NCBI RefSeq assembly: GCF_006386545.1
Contig: NZ_SWAR01000027.1
Span: forward strand, 62,001 to 126,000
DNA: 64,000 nucleotides
Direction: 5' to 3'
From: Methylibium rhizosphaerae
Lineage (GTDB): Bacteria; Pseudomonadota; Gammaproteobacteria; Burkholderiales; Burkholderiaceae_C
Made by a program: the position numbers and the translations under genes. This document shows, piece by piece, positions 8,183 through 17,500 of the stretch (positions are counted from its first letter, which is position 1; each line of letters starts with the position of its first letter). The notes beneath the pieces are model-generated. The model was not told where the DNA came from, searched no databases, and saw only the letters and a list, made by a program, of their open reading frames with translations.

Positions 8183-9942
8183 ACGAGATCGAGATCGACT
8201 ACGGCACGCCCAGGAGCAGCTCCGAGCAGCAGGTGACGCTGCAGATCGACGGGCGCGAGATCACCGTGCCGGCCGGCACCTCGCTGATGCGCGCGGCCGC
8301 CGAGGCCGGCATCGGCGTGCCCAAGCTGTGCGCCACCGACAGCCTCAAGGCCTGGGGCTCCTGCCGCCTGTGCCTGGTGGAAATCGACGGCCGCCGCGGC
8401 TTCCCCGCCTCGTGCACGACGCCGGCCGAAGCCGGCATGGTGGTGCGCACCCACGGCGAAAAGCTCGACAAGCTGCGCCACAACGTGATGGAGCTGTACC
8501 TGTCGGACTTCCCGCCCGAGGCGCTGCAAGGCCCCGAGACGGAGATGCTCGACATGGTGAAGGCCACCGGCGTGGACACGGTGCGCTACGGCCTCGCCGG
8601 GCAGAACCACCTGCATGAAGCCAAGGACGAGTCCAACCCCTACTTCGTGCACGACCCGGCCAAGTGCATCGTGTGCAACCGCTGCGTGCGCGCCTGCGAG
8701 GAAACCCAGGGCACCTTCGCCCTCACGATCGAAGGCCGCGGCTTCGAGTCGCGCGTGGCGGCCAGCCAGCACGAGCCCTTCATCGACAGCGAATGCGTGA
8801 GCTGCGGCGCCTGCGTGCAGGCCTGCCCGACCGGCTCGCTGATCGAGAAGAACGTGGTCTCGCTCGGCATGCCCGAGCGCAGCGTGCTGACCACCTGTGC
8901 CTACTGCGGCGTGGGCTGCGGCTTCAAGGCCGAGCTCAAGGCCGGCCAGGTCGTGCGCATGACGCCCTGGAAGAACGGCAAGGCCAACGAAGGCCATGCC
9001 TGCGTGAAGGGCCGCTTCGCCTGGGGCTATGCCACCCACCAGGACCGCATCACCCGGCCCATGATCCGCCGGAAGATCAGCGACCCGTGGCAGGAGGTGA
9101 GCTGGGACGAAGCCATCACCTACGCCGCCGGCGAGTTCAAGCGGCTGCAGGCGAAGTACGGCCGCGACTCGATCGGCGGCATCACCTCGTCGCGCTGCAC
9201 CAACGAAGAGACCTACCTGGTGCAGAAGCTGGTGCGCGCCGCCTTCGGCAACAACAACGTGGACACCTGCGCCCGCGTGTGCCACTCGCCCACCGGCTAC
9301 GGCCTCAACCAGACCTTCGGCACCTCGGCCGGCACGCAGACCTTCAAGTCGGTCGAGCATGCCGACGTGATCATGGTGATCGGCGCCAACCCGAGCGACG
9401 CGCACCCGGTGTTCTCGTCGCGCATGAAGCGGCGCCTGCGCGAGGGCGCGAAGCTCATCGTGGTGGACCCGCGCCGGATCGACCTGGTGAGCGGCACGCA
9501 CGTGAAGGCCGACTTCCACCTCGCACTGCGGCCCGGCACCAACGTGGCGGTCATCACCGCGATGGCGCACGTGATCGTGACCGAAGGCCTGGTCGACGAG
9601 GCCTACGTGGCCGAACGCTGCGATGCGAAGAGCTTCGGCGAATGGCGCGAGTTCGTGGCACGCGCGGAAAACTCGCCCGAAGCGCTGGAAGCGGCCACCG
9701 GCGTGCCCGCTGCGCTGGTGCGCGGCGCCGCGCGGCTGTACGCCGCCGGCAATGCCGAGGGCCACCTGGGCGACAGGCGTCCCAACGGCGCCATCTACTA
9801 CGGCCTGGGCGTGACCGAGCATGCGCAGGGCTCCACCATGGTGATGGGCATCGCCAACCTGGCCATGGCCACCGGCAACGTCGGCCGCGAAGGCGTGGGC
9901 GTGAACCCGCTGCGCGGCCAGAACAACGTGCAGGGCTCCTGC

Positions 9943-9950
9943 GACGCCAC
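9943..9950 (+). other. Deletion junction inside fdsA
   Basis: GAC (Asp of QGSCD) at 9943-9945 is followed directly by GC-CAC, where CAC starts HISDST in the new frame. The missing peptide and the frame change from phase 1 to phase 0 are both explained by loss of about 34 bases. Confidence 0.75.
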
Positions 9951-10925
9951 ATCTCGGACAGCACCGTGCGTGCGCAGTTCGACGCAGCCTGGGGCGTGAC
10001 ACTCAACCCCGAGCCGGGCCTGCGCATTCCCAACATGTTCGACGCCGCGCTCGACGGCAGCTTCAAGGGCCTGTACTGCCAGGGCGAGGACATCGTGCAG
10101 TCCGATCCCAACACACAGCATGTGACAGCAGCCCTCTCGGCCATGGAATGCCTGGTGGTGCAGGACATCTTCTTCAATGAGACGGCCAAGTACGCGCATG
10201 TGTTCCTGCCCGGCTCGTCCTTCCTCGAGAAGGACGGCACCTTCACCAATGCGGAGCGCCGCATCTCGCGGGTGCGCAAGGTGATGGAGCCGCTTTCGGG
10301 GGTGGGCGACTGGGAAGCGACGATGAAGCTGTCCAATGCGCTGGGCTACCCGATGGCCTACGAGCACCCGTCGCAGATCATGGACGAGATCGCCGCACTC
10401 ACGCCCAGCTTCGCCGGCGTGAGCTTCGACAAGATCGACCGCCTGGGCAGCGTGCAGTGGCCCTGCAACGAAACCACCGTGGAAGCCGGCACCGCGGTCA
10501 TGCACGTGGGCCGCTTCGTGCGCGGCAAGGGGCGCTTCTTCATCACGCAGTACGTGCCCAGCGAAGAGAAGGTCACCCGCAAGTACCCGCTGCTGCTGAC
10601 CACCGGACGCATCCTGAGCCAGTACAACGTGGGCGCGCAGACGCGGCGCACCGCCAACAACCGCTGGCACGACGAGGACCGGCTGGAGATCCACCCGCAC
10701 GACGCCGAGGACCGCGGCATCAGGACGGGCGACTGGGTCGGCATCGAAAGCCGCGCCGGGCAGACGGTGCTGCGCGCCGTGGTGAGCGAGCGCATGCAGC
10801 CGGGCGTGGTTTACACCACCTTCCACTTCCCCGAGTCGGGCGCCAACGTCATCACCACCGACAGCTCCGACTGGGCGACGAACTGCCCTGAGTACAAGGT
10901 GACGGCGGTGCAGGTCATGCCTGTC

Positions 10926-11015
10926 GCTCAACATTCGCAAGCCAGCGCAGGGCCGTCCCGAGCTGCCGGCACCCCCTCGGGGGGCGACCGGCGCGCAGTG
11001 CCGGTCTGGGGGCAG
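10926..11015 (+). repeat. Palindromic intergenic-type element inserted in frame in fdsA
   Basis: This 90-bp, stop-free segment encodes AQHSQASAGPSRAAGTPS and on to VPVWGQ, between MPV and SEWQRSYDAFN, which are adjacent in FdsA relatives. It contains GCCGGCAC (10965-10972) paired with GTGCCGGT (10998-11005) around CCCCCTCGGGGGG. This is the look of a hairpin element common between genes in Comamonadaceae-like genomes. Confidence 0.65.
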
Positions 11016-11101
11016 TCAGAATGGCAACGCAGCTACGACGCCTTCAACCACCAGCAGCTCGACCTGCTGGCCCGTGCCTCCAAGGAAGCGGTGGCCAACA
11101 A

Positions 11102-11926
11102 GTGACACCCATCGAGAACCAGCCGGCCGTCGTGCCGGCCGACGTGACCGCCTACCGCGACGGCAAGGCCCGCCGCGTGAGCGACCGGCTGGCCGAGGAG
11201 ACGCCGGTGGCGCTGGTGTTCAACGGCATCTCGTTCGCGGTGATGCTGGCCTCGCCCGCCGACCTGGAGGACTTCGCACTCGGCTTTGCGCTCACCGAGG
11301 GGCTGCTGCAGCGGCCCTCCGAGCTGTATGGCGTGGAAGTGGAACCCACCGCCGAGGGCATTGCGCTGCAGCTGCAGGTTGCCAGCGCCTGCGAATTCCG
11401 CCTGAAGGAGCGGCGGCGCAACCTCGCCGGCCGCACCGGCTGCGGCCTGTGCGGCGCTGAAAGCCTGGAGCAGGTGCAGCGAACGCTGCCCTCGCCGGTG
11501 AATGCCGGGGTCGAGGTCCAGCCGGGCGCGGTGCGGCAGGCCCTGGGCTCGCTGGGTGATGCACAGGCGCTGCAGCAGGCGACCGGCGCAGTGCATGCGG
11601 CCGCCTGGTGCAGCCCAACGGGTGACGTGCAACTGATGCGCGAGGACATCGGCCGCCACAACGCGCTCGACAAGCTGGTGGGCGCCATGGTGCGGGCCGA
11701 GGTCGATGCGGCCCGGGGCTTCTTCTGCATCACCAGCCGCGCCAGCTTCGAGATGGTGCAGAAGGCCGCGATGGCCGGCGCCTCCATGCTGGTGGCGGTC
11801 TCGGCCCCCACCGCGCTGGCGGTGAACACCGCACGCTGCGCGGGCCTCGCGCTCGCCGGCTTCGCCCGCGGCCAGGATTTCGTGGCCTATACCTTCCCCG
11901 AACGTTTCGGGCTCCCATCGGCATGA
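11102..11926 (+). CDS. fdhD: FdhD/FdsC sulfurtransferase for formate dehydrogenase maturation
   Basis: The 274-residue protein transfers sulfur from IscS to the molybdenum bis-PGD cofactor before insertion into FdsA. GRTGCGLCGAESLEQV holds the functional C-x2-C pair (Cys114/Cys117), and VQLMREDIGRHNALDKLVG and FCITSRASFEMVQKAAMAG are conserved FdhD blocks. The start is a GTG at 11102 overlapping the fdsA stop by four bases, so it is translationally coupled. In Cupriavidus the equivalent gene is called fdsC. Confidence 0.92.
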   Translation: MTPIENQPAVVPADVTAYRDGKARRVSDRLAEETPVALVFNGISFAVMLASPADLEDFALGFALTEGLLQRPSELYGVEVEPTAEGIALQLQVASACEFRLKERRRNLAGRTGCGLCGAESLEQVQRTLPSPVNAGVEVQPGAVRQALGSLGDAQALQQATGAVHAAAWCSPTGDVQLMREDIGRHNALDKLVGAMVRAEVDAARGFFCITSRASFEMVQKAAMAGASMLVAVSAPTALAVNTARCAGLALAGFARGQDFVAYTFPERFGLPSA

Positions 11927-11939
11927 CCCGCCTGATCTC

Positions 11940-12185
11940 ATGGACGTGAACAACCTCGTGCACATGGCCAACCGCATCGGCGAGTTCTTCCAGGCCATGC
12001 CGGACCGCCAGGAGGCCATGCAAGGCGTCGCCACCCACATCCGGAAGTTCTGGGACCCCCGCATGCGCCGGCAGCTGCTGGCGCACGTGGAGCAGCAGCG
12101 CGGCGAGGGCCTGTCCGAGCTGGTGCTCGCGGCGCTGCAGGAGCACCGCGCCACGCTGCAGGAGGCCGGCCACATTCCGCGGTGA
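11940..12185 (+). CDS. fdsD: Formate dehydrogenase delta subunit
   Basis: The 81-residue product matches the small FdsD subunit: LVHMANRIGEFFQAMPDRQEA, then 'HIRKFWDPRMRRQLLAHV'. It is the last gene of the fdsGBACD order, 13 bp after fdhD. FdsD is a non-catalytic subunit associated with assembly or stability of the soluble complex. Its presence shows the operon is complete apart from the fdsA lesion. Confidence 0.9.
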   Translation: MDVNNLVHMANRIGEFFQAMPDRQEAMQGVATHIRKFWDPRMRRQLLAHVEQQRGEGLSELVLAALQEHRATLQEAGHIPR

Positions 12186-12285
12186 TATTTCTCGTTCGGA
12201 CGGGGATCCCCCCCCACCTTCCGGGGGGCCTTCGTCGCCAGGGCGGCCGGGATAATCCGCCGCCATCGCGACCGGCCCCCATCCC

Positions 12286-13503
12286 ATGAACGACACCGTG
12301 CAGCTCGTCTTCTTCGGCGAGATCCTCCAGGGCTTCCAGCGTGACGAGGTGCAGCGCCGCCTGGGCGAACTGCTGCGGCTCGACGAGACGAAACACGCCC
12401 ACCTGTTCTCCGGCGAGCGCCGGGTGCTCAAGCGCTCGGTGACGCGTGCCGAGGCCGAGCGTTACGTGCAGCACCTGGCGCAGCTGGGGGCCAGGCTGCA
12501 TGTGGAGCCCGAGGCGGCGCCGGCACCGGTACCGACGCAGGCACCGGCACCGGCCGAAGAAGAGATCGTCTGCCCCAACTGCGGCGAGCGGCAGTCCAGG
12601 CGGATCATGTGCCGCGCCTGCGCCACCAACATGCCCATGGGCATCGCGGCCAAGGAAGAGGCCGAGCGCGAGGCCCGGGAGGCCCGGCGTGCGGAGTGGC
12701 GAGCGAGAAGAGGTCTCGCCCCGGCGGGTGACATGGCAGCCGGCAGCACCGGCGCGAGCGGGGAATCGGCCGCCACCTGGGGCCTCGGCCTCGCAGGCCG
12801 CATCGGACGGCGGCGCTACATGACGGCCGGGTTCGTGCTGTTCACGGTCATGGTGATGCTCGCCCAGCTGCTGATGAAACACACGAGCATCGGCGGCTTC
12901 CTGTTCTTCGGCGCCGGCATGCTGGGTGTGCTGTTCATGTCGATGCGCCTGGCCGTGCTGCGCCTGCACGACTTCAACCGCAGCGGATGGTGGAGCCTGG
13001 TCATGCTCGTGCCCTACCTGGGCGGCGTGGCAAGCCTGGTGGTGGCCCTGCTGCCGGGCACCGAGGGTTCGAACGAACATGGCGACGTGCCGCGCAAGGG
13101 CAGCTGGGTGCGCCTGGGCCTGTCCGTGGTGGTGTTCTGCCTGGCGCTCGGCTACACGCTGCAGTCCTTCCTCGCCTTCTACAGCGCCAGCGACGGCCTC
13201 GGTGGCCTCGGCGACAACCCGGCGCTGCCGCAAGGGCAGGCGCCGGCAGCGGCCATGGCAGCCGCCATGCTGCCTTCAGGCGATGCCCGGGCGGCATTCG
13301 AGGCGCAGTACCAGGCGGCAGCGGCGAACAAGGTGTTCGCCGTTTCGTCGCACGGCGGCTGGGGGCTGGCCGTGGGCAAGCCTTCGCTCGAGGACGCTCT
13401 GGAGGGCGCCCTTTCGGACTGCGAGTCGCGCCGCCCGCCCTACACGCCGGAATGCCGCCCGGTCAACGTCAATGGGCAATGGGGCAGGTTCGAGGAGCAG
13501 TGA
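12286..13503 (+). CDS. Zinc-ribbon and DUF805 membrane protein
   Basis: The 405-residue protein has an N-terminal soluble domain (QLVFFGEILQGFQRDEVQ), an Ala/Pro linker, and a zinc-ribbon-like CPNCGERQSRRIMCRAC. A DUF805 membrane domain follows, with hydrophobic helices (YMTAGFVLFTVMVMLAQLL, FFGAGMLGVLFM) and the family motif RLAVLRLHDFNRSGWWSL. A C-terminal globular segment (FEAQYQAAAANKVFAVS, then GWGLAVGKPSLEDAL) resembles DUF4189-type tails. Function is unknown; an inner-membrane location is inferred. It ends two bases before the convergent protease gene. Confidence 0.7.
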   Translation: MNDTVQLVFFGEILQGFQRDEVQRRLGELLRLDETKHAHLFSGERRVLKRSVTRAEAERYVQHLAQLGARLHVEPEAAPAPVPTQAPAPAEEEIVCPNCGERQSRRIMCRACATNMPMGIAAKEEAEREAREARRAEWRARRGLAPAGDMAAGSTGASGESAATWGLGLAGRIGRRRYMTAGFVLFTVMVMLAQLLMKHTSIGGFLFFGAGMLGVLFMSMRLAVLRLHDFNRSGWWSLVMLVPYLGGVASLVVALLPGTEGSNEHGDVPRKGSWVRLGLSVVVFCLALGYTLQSFLAFYSASDGLGGLGDNPALPQGQAPAAAMAAAMLPSGDARAAFEAQYQAAAANKVFAVSSHGGWGLAVGKPSLEDALEGALSDCESRRPPYTPECRPVNVNGQWGRFEEQ

Positions 13504-13506
13504 TGC

Positions 13507-15927
13507 TCAGTTCAGGACCAGCCGCAGCGCCCAGCGGTTGAGCTTGCCCTCGTCCACCGCCTCGGCGTCCACGACCCGAAGCTTCCACGTCCCCTGTGCC
13601 GGGAGGCCGCGCAAGGCCTGCAGTGCCGGCTGCGTGGCCGAGCCGTAGCGCATCACGAGGTTGTCGCTGCCGCCGCCCGCGCGGTCGTGCAGCAGCACTT
13701 CGGCGCCGCCGGGCGCCACCAGCGCGATGCGCAGGTCGCCGACGTAGGTATGCGTGATGTCGAGCGCGACCTCGACGTCGGCAACGCGCCCGGCAGCATT
13801 CACCGCCAGCGTGCGTTCGATGCCGGCCGGCTGGTTGTCGGGAATGCGCGTCCCCGGCGACTCCTCGACCTCCACGACGCCGCCGGAACGCGGCACGAGT
13901 TCCAGGCTCCAGCGCCTGAGCACGCCTTCATCGACCGGCGCGAGATCCTGCACCACCAGCACCCAGCGTCCGCGCATGTTCTGCCCTGCCAGCGCCGCGA
14001 GGCCCGGCGTGCTGCTCGCGTCCCAGCTGCGCTGCAGGTTGTCGGCGTCGCCGCCTTGCCGCTGGTGCAGCACCACCGTGCTGCCCGACGGCGCAGTGAG
14101 CGAAACCACCAGGTCCCCGATGAAGCTGTGCGCGATGTCGACCGCCACGGTCACCGACACCAGGGTCGCGTCGTCCGGCACGTCGATCTCGTGCCGCACG
14201 CCGGCGCTCGCGTTGTCGGGGATGGCCAGCCCGGGCTCGGCGCTGCGCCGCACCACCTCGCCGGTGCTGCCGCCCTTGCGGCGCACCGCCTCGGCCACCG
14301 CCGCCGCGGCGTTGATGCGGCCGAAACCGAACCATGGCGAATGGCCGCGCCCGTCGTAGGCGCCCAGGCGCGTGCCGAGCTGCGCATCGGTGCTGCCGTC
14401 CTCGATCCGGTCGGCGGTGGACTGCAGCACCTCGCGCACCTCCTGCGCCGTGAGCGCGGGGTTGGCACTGATGACCAGCCCCGCGGCGCCCGCCACCGTC
14501 GGGCAGGCGCTGGAGGTGCCTCCGAAGTCGCGGGTGTAGTCGCTGGCGTGGTAGCCGCTCGGGCCCACCCGGTCGGTGGTCACGATGCCGCGGCCCGGTA
14601 CCGGCGACGTGATGCGGGGGTAGGTGCGCGGCCGCACGTTGTTGCTGGGCGCGCACACCGATATCTCGGCGCCCCAGTTGCTGTAGGCCGACTTGGTGGC
14701 GAGGCTGCTGCAGGCGGCCACCGCCATCACGTCGGGGTGAGCCGCGAAGCCGTTGTGCCATGCCGTGGGTCCGCTGGGCTGGTTGTTGGGCCAGCCGGTT
14801 TCGTCGACCGTGCCGTTGACGGGCCGGTTCTCGTTGCCCGCGGCAAACACCAGCACACACCCCTTGCCGCCGCGCCCTACCGTGGCCGCGCGGTGCAGCG
14901 CCTCGCGCATGCGCAGGGTGAGCGGGAAGCGCCGCGCCGCGGCCGACCAGCTGCACGACAGCACCGCGGCGCCATGCTCGATCACCCAGTCGCACAGGTC
15001 CTCGATGGAGCCGTCGTCGATGAAGCCGCTGGTGCGTATGGGCATCAGCGCGCAGCCCGGCGCCACGCCCACCGTGCCGGTGCCGGTTTCCTCGGCCACC
15101 GCCACCCCGCAGCAGGCGGTGCCGTGGTTGTCGTCCGCCAGCTCGGGCAGCGGGTCGAAGTCCTGCCCTGCGAAGTCGCGCGGGAAGACGATCTTGCCGG
15201 GGCCCTGGAAGTCGACGTGGCCGGTGTCGCAGGAGTCGTCGGCCACCGCGACGACCACCGAACGGTCGCCGCGCGTCACGTCCCATGCCTGGGCTGCCCG
15301 GATGTGCGAGGCGGCCGACAGCTGCGGCCCGCCGGTGTTGAACAGGTGCCACTGCTCCGGGTAGAGCGTGTCGGTTGGCGTGTACAGACGCTGGGAGGCC
15401 ACTGCCATGTTGGGCTCGCTGCTGAGCACGTCCGCCGATTCGAGCGCCAGGCGGTTGGCGATCTTGATCGGGTTCTCGCGCGCCTGCGGGCCGACGCGGA
15501 ACACGAAGGCGCGCGGCACGCCGCGCACTTCCTTCTCGAGCAGCAGGCCGTGCTCGGCCATCAGCTGTTCGATGCGCGCATCGCTCACCTCGGGCCTGAA
15601 CTGCACCGTGATCTGGTCGGTGAGGTAGAGCTTGCTGCCCGGCTCATCGGCCGGCGCATACACGTGCGAGGCGAACTCGGTATCGGCACGGCTGCGCACC
15701 GCGGCCATCACCGCGTCGCGCTCCGACGAATCGACCGAGAACTCGTCGAGGTCGAGCCGCCTCAGGTGCCGCTCGTGTGCGCTGCCGTGGCTGCGTGCCA
15801 CACGCTCCGGCGGGCTGCCCCGCTTCATTCGCACCGTGAAGTGATCGGGCGTTTCGACGATCGCCACCTTGCTGCCGCCGCGCCAGAAATAGGCGCCGAG
15901 GTCGGGGGTGTTGCTGGTGCTGGCCAT
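13507..15927 (-). CDS. Subtilisin-family (S8) serine protease with two C-terminal P-domains
   Basis: The 806-residue protein has a peptidase S8 core: Asp in VVVAVADDSCDTGH, His in DDNHGTACCGVA, the oxyanion region VLVFAAGNEN, and Ser in DFGGTSSACPTVAGAA. An N-terminal propeptide-like region precedes it (ITVQFRPEVSDARIEQLM). Two tandem proprotein-convertase P/Homo-B domains follow, each with IPDN and a later H-hydrophobic-GDL strand (IAHSFIGDLVV, ITHTYVGDLRI). P-domains stabilise kexin-like proteases. No signal peptide is visible at MASTSNTPDLGAYFW, although AGGAGA sits well placed before the ATG, so the export route or a cytoplasmic role is unclear. Confidence 0.85.
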   Translation of the reverse strand: MASTSNTPDLGAYFWRGGSKVAIVETPDHFTVRMKRGSPPERVARSHGSAHERHLRRLDLDEFSVDSSERDAVMAAVRSRADTEFASHVYAPADEPGSKLYLTDQITVQFRPEVSDARIEQLMAEHGLLLEKEVRGVPRAFVFRVGPQARENPIKIANRLALESADVLSSEPNMAVASQRLYTPTDTLYPEQWHLFNTGGPQLSAASHIRAAQAWDVTRGDRSVVVAVADDSCDTGHVDFQGPGKIVFPRDFAGQDFDPLPELADDNHGTACCGVAVAEETGTGTVGVAPGCALMPIRTSGFIDDGSIEDLCDWVIEHGAAVLSCSWSAAARRFPLTLRMREALHRAATVGRGGKGCVLVFAAGNENRPVNGTVDETGWPNNQPSGPTAWHNGFAAHPDVMAVAACSSLATKSAYSNWGAEISVCAPSNNVRPRTYPRITSPVPGRGIVTTDRVGPSGYHASDYTRDFGGTSSACPTVAGAAGLVISANPALTAQEVREVLQSTADRIEDGSTDAQLGTRLGAYDGRGHSPWFGFGRINAAAAVAEAVRRKGGSTGEVVRRSAEPGLAIPDNASAGVRHEIDVPDDATLVSVTVAVDIAHSFIGDLVVSLTAPSGSTVVLHQRQGGDADNLQRSWDASSTPGLAALAGQNMRGRWVLVVQDLAPVDEGVLRRWSLELVPRSGGVVEVEESPGTRIPDNQPAGIERTLAVNAAGRVADVEVALDITHTYVGDLRIALVAPGGAEVLLHDRAGGGSDNLVMRYGSATQPALQALRGLPAQGTWKLRVVDAEAVDEGKLNRWALRLVLN

Positions 15928-16070
15928 GGGATCTCCTGACTGAGGGGGCAGTCCCAGTTATAGGAGCTGCGGCCCGGTTGCGTATCCACCAAGCTAGGGA
16001 GCCACGGCGGCAGAGCCGGCTTTGATGCCGGTCAAGCAGCCGCCGCACCGGGCAGTGCACCCTGCGCTTC

Positions 16071-16925
16071 ATGACACAGCCCGGCACCCCGACCACCGAC
16101 GCCTACGCGCCTCGGGAGGTGGCGCGCCGGGTGGAAGAGTTCTGCATCGTCAAGGCCCGCATGCCGCTGCTGCCGCTGGCCATGCTGGGCGTGCTGGCCG
16201 GCGCCTTCATCGGCCTGGGCGCCATGCTCTACACGCTGGTGGCCGCCGACGCACGCCTCGGCTTTGCATCCTCCCGGCTGCTGGGCGGCCTGTGCTTTTC
16301 GCTCGGGCTGGTGCTGGTCACGGTGGCGGGGGCGGAGCTGTTCACCGGCAACAACCTGCTGGCCATGGCCTGGGCCGACGGCTGCGTGACCCTGCGCGAG
16401 GTGCTGCGCAACTGGGCCGTGGTGTGCACCGCGAACTTCGTCGGCGCGGTCGGCCTGGCGCTGCTGGTGTGGTGGTCCGGCCAGGCCGGCCTGCACGACG
16501 GGCAGGTGGGAACGGCCGCGATGCGCGTCGCCCTCGCCAAGGCACGGCTCGCGCCCGGCGAGGCCTTCTTCCGGGGCGTGTTGTGCAACCTGCTGGTGTG
16601 CATGGCGGTGTGGATGGCGATGGCCGGCCGCAGCGTGGTCGACAAGGTGGTGGCCATCGTGTTTCCCGTCACCGCCTTCGTGGCCGCCGGCTTCGAGCAT
16701 TCGATCGCCAACATGTACTTCATGCCGCTGGGCATGCTGCTGGGCGCGCCGCTGGGGCCGGCCGACCTGCTGCGCAACCTGCTGCCGGTGATCGCCGGCA
16801 ACCTGGTGGGCGGCAGCGTGCTGGTGGCGCTCGTCTACTACGTGATCTACGTGCGCACGCCGGCCACCCAGGCGCCAGCCGCCGCGCGGCCGGCCGACAC
16901 CGCCGGCCCGACGGGCCCTGGTTGA
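16071..16925 (+). CDS. Formate/nitrite transporter (FNT) family channel
   Basis: The 284-residue integral membrane protein has about six hydrophobic spans and the FNT signatures GAELFTGNNLLAMA and AAGFEHSIANMYFMPLG. FNT channels (FocA, NirC) are pentameric pores moving formate, nitrite or hydrosulfide across the inner membrane. With the fds operon 4 kb upstream, formate is the attractive substrate, but the selectivity residues were not resolved by eye. The C-terminus is a soluble Ala/Pro tail. Confidence 0.87.
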   Translation: MTQPGTPTTDAYAPREVARRVEEFCIVKARMPLLPLAMLGVLAGAFIGLGAMLYTLVAADARLGFASSRLLGGLCFSLGLVLVTVAGAELFTGNNLLAMAWADGCVTLREVLRNWAVVCTANFVGAVGLALLVWWSGQAGLHDGQVGTAAMRVALAKARLAPGEAFFRGVLCNLLVCMAVWMAMAGRSVVDKVVAIVFPVTAFVAAGFEHSIANMYFMPLGMLLGAPLGPADLLRNLLPVIAGNLVGGSVLVALVYYVIYVRTPATQAPAAARPADTAGPTGPG

Positions 16926-16998
16926 TCCGCATCAAGCCCCTGCGCCGCCGCCTTGCCTACGCTGCACATCGCACGCACAACAGACCACGGAGCAGCGC

Positions 16999-17457
16999 AT
17001 GTACAGCAAGATCCTCGTGCCGGTGGACGGCAGCCCCACTTCCAATCTCGGGCTCGCGGAAGCCTGCAAGCTGGCCAGGCTCGCCGGCTCGCGCCTGCGG
17101 CTGCTGCATGTGGTGGACATGATGTCGGTGACCATGTCCGTCGAGTCGAGCATGGCCGCCACCCCCACGGTCTTCGAGATGCTGCGCGAAGGGGGCCAGG
17201 CGATCCTCGAGAAGGCCAGGTCCCTGGCAGACGCCGCCGGCGTCCCTGCCGAGACGTCGCTGCTCGAGTCGATGGCCGGTCGCGTCTGCGACGTGGTCGC
17301 CGAAGAGGCTCGCCGCTGGGGCGCCGAACTGGTGGTCATCGGCACGCATGGCCGGCGCGGCGCGGGCCGCGTGCTGATGGGCAGCGATGCGGAGCTGATC
17401 GCCCGCGTGTCACCCGTGCCGGTGCTGCTGGTGCGCAGCCCGGCCGACCGGCGATAG
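16999..17457 (+). CDS. Universal stress protein UspA family
   Basis: The 152-residue protein starts with MYSKILVPVDGSPTSNLGL and ends with the ATP-binding signature VVIGTHGRRGAGRVLMGSDAE, so it is probably an ATP-binding UspA. It lies 73 bp downstream of the FNT channel on the same strand and may share its transcript. The role is cytoplasmic stress resistance in the broad sense; a specific partner cannot be named. Confidence 0.87.
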   Translation: MYSKILVPVDGSPTSNLGLAEACKLARLAGSRLRLLHVVDMMSVTMSVESSMAATPTVFEMLREGGQAILEKARSLADAAGVPAETSLLESMAGRVCDVVAEEARRWGAELVVIGTHGRRGAGRVLMGSDAELIARVSPVPVLLVRSPADRR

Positions 17458-17500
17458 CAGGGCAGGACCGAAGACCCTGGGGCAGCGCCCGGCGTGTGCG

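Larger units (their letters stand above)
8179..11105 (+). pseudogene. fdsA: Formate dehydrogenase alpha (molybdenum) subunit, interrupted by a deletion near 9945
   Basis: The first 589 codons carry an N-terminal [2Fe-2S] domain (KAWGSCRLCLVEI), two ferredoxin clusters (CIVCNRCVRACEETQ, CVSCGACVQACPTG), the CAYCGVGCGF cluster, and the molybdenum-ligand Cys368-His369 in ARVCHSPTGYG. After NNVQGSCD (9943-9945) the frame changes, and HISDSTVRAQFDAAW continues in the -1 frame to TGA 11103-11105. Relatives carry about 12 residues (beginning MGSFPHELP) between these two parts, so roughly 34 bp are missing. The C-terminus also holds a 30-residue in-frame extra segment (10926-11015) of palindromic intergenic-type DNA. 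Without both changes the length would be close to the roughly 960 aa of Cupriavidus FdsA. As written, the catalytic subunit is truncated; an assembly error is a serious alternative. Confidence 0.88.

Noticed and set aside
12200-12235. CCCCCC...GGGGGG hairpin after fdsD as a terminator
   Set aside because: There is no following T run and the pairing is only a homopolymer match; a leader or spacer role is equally likely.
13687-15939. Very long plus-strand open frame opposite the subtilase gene
   Set aside because: It is an antisense shadow in GC-rich DNA; composition is His/Arg/Ala-rich with no family motifs, while the opposite strand has a complete protease with catalytic triad.
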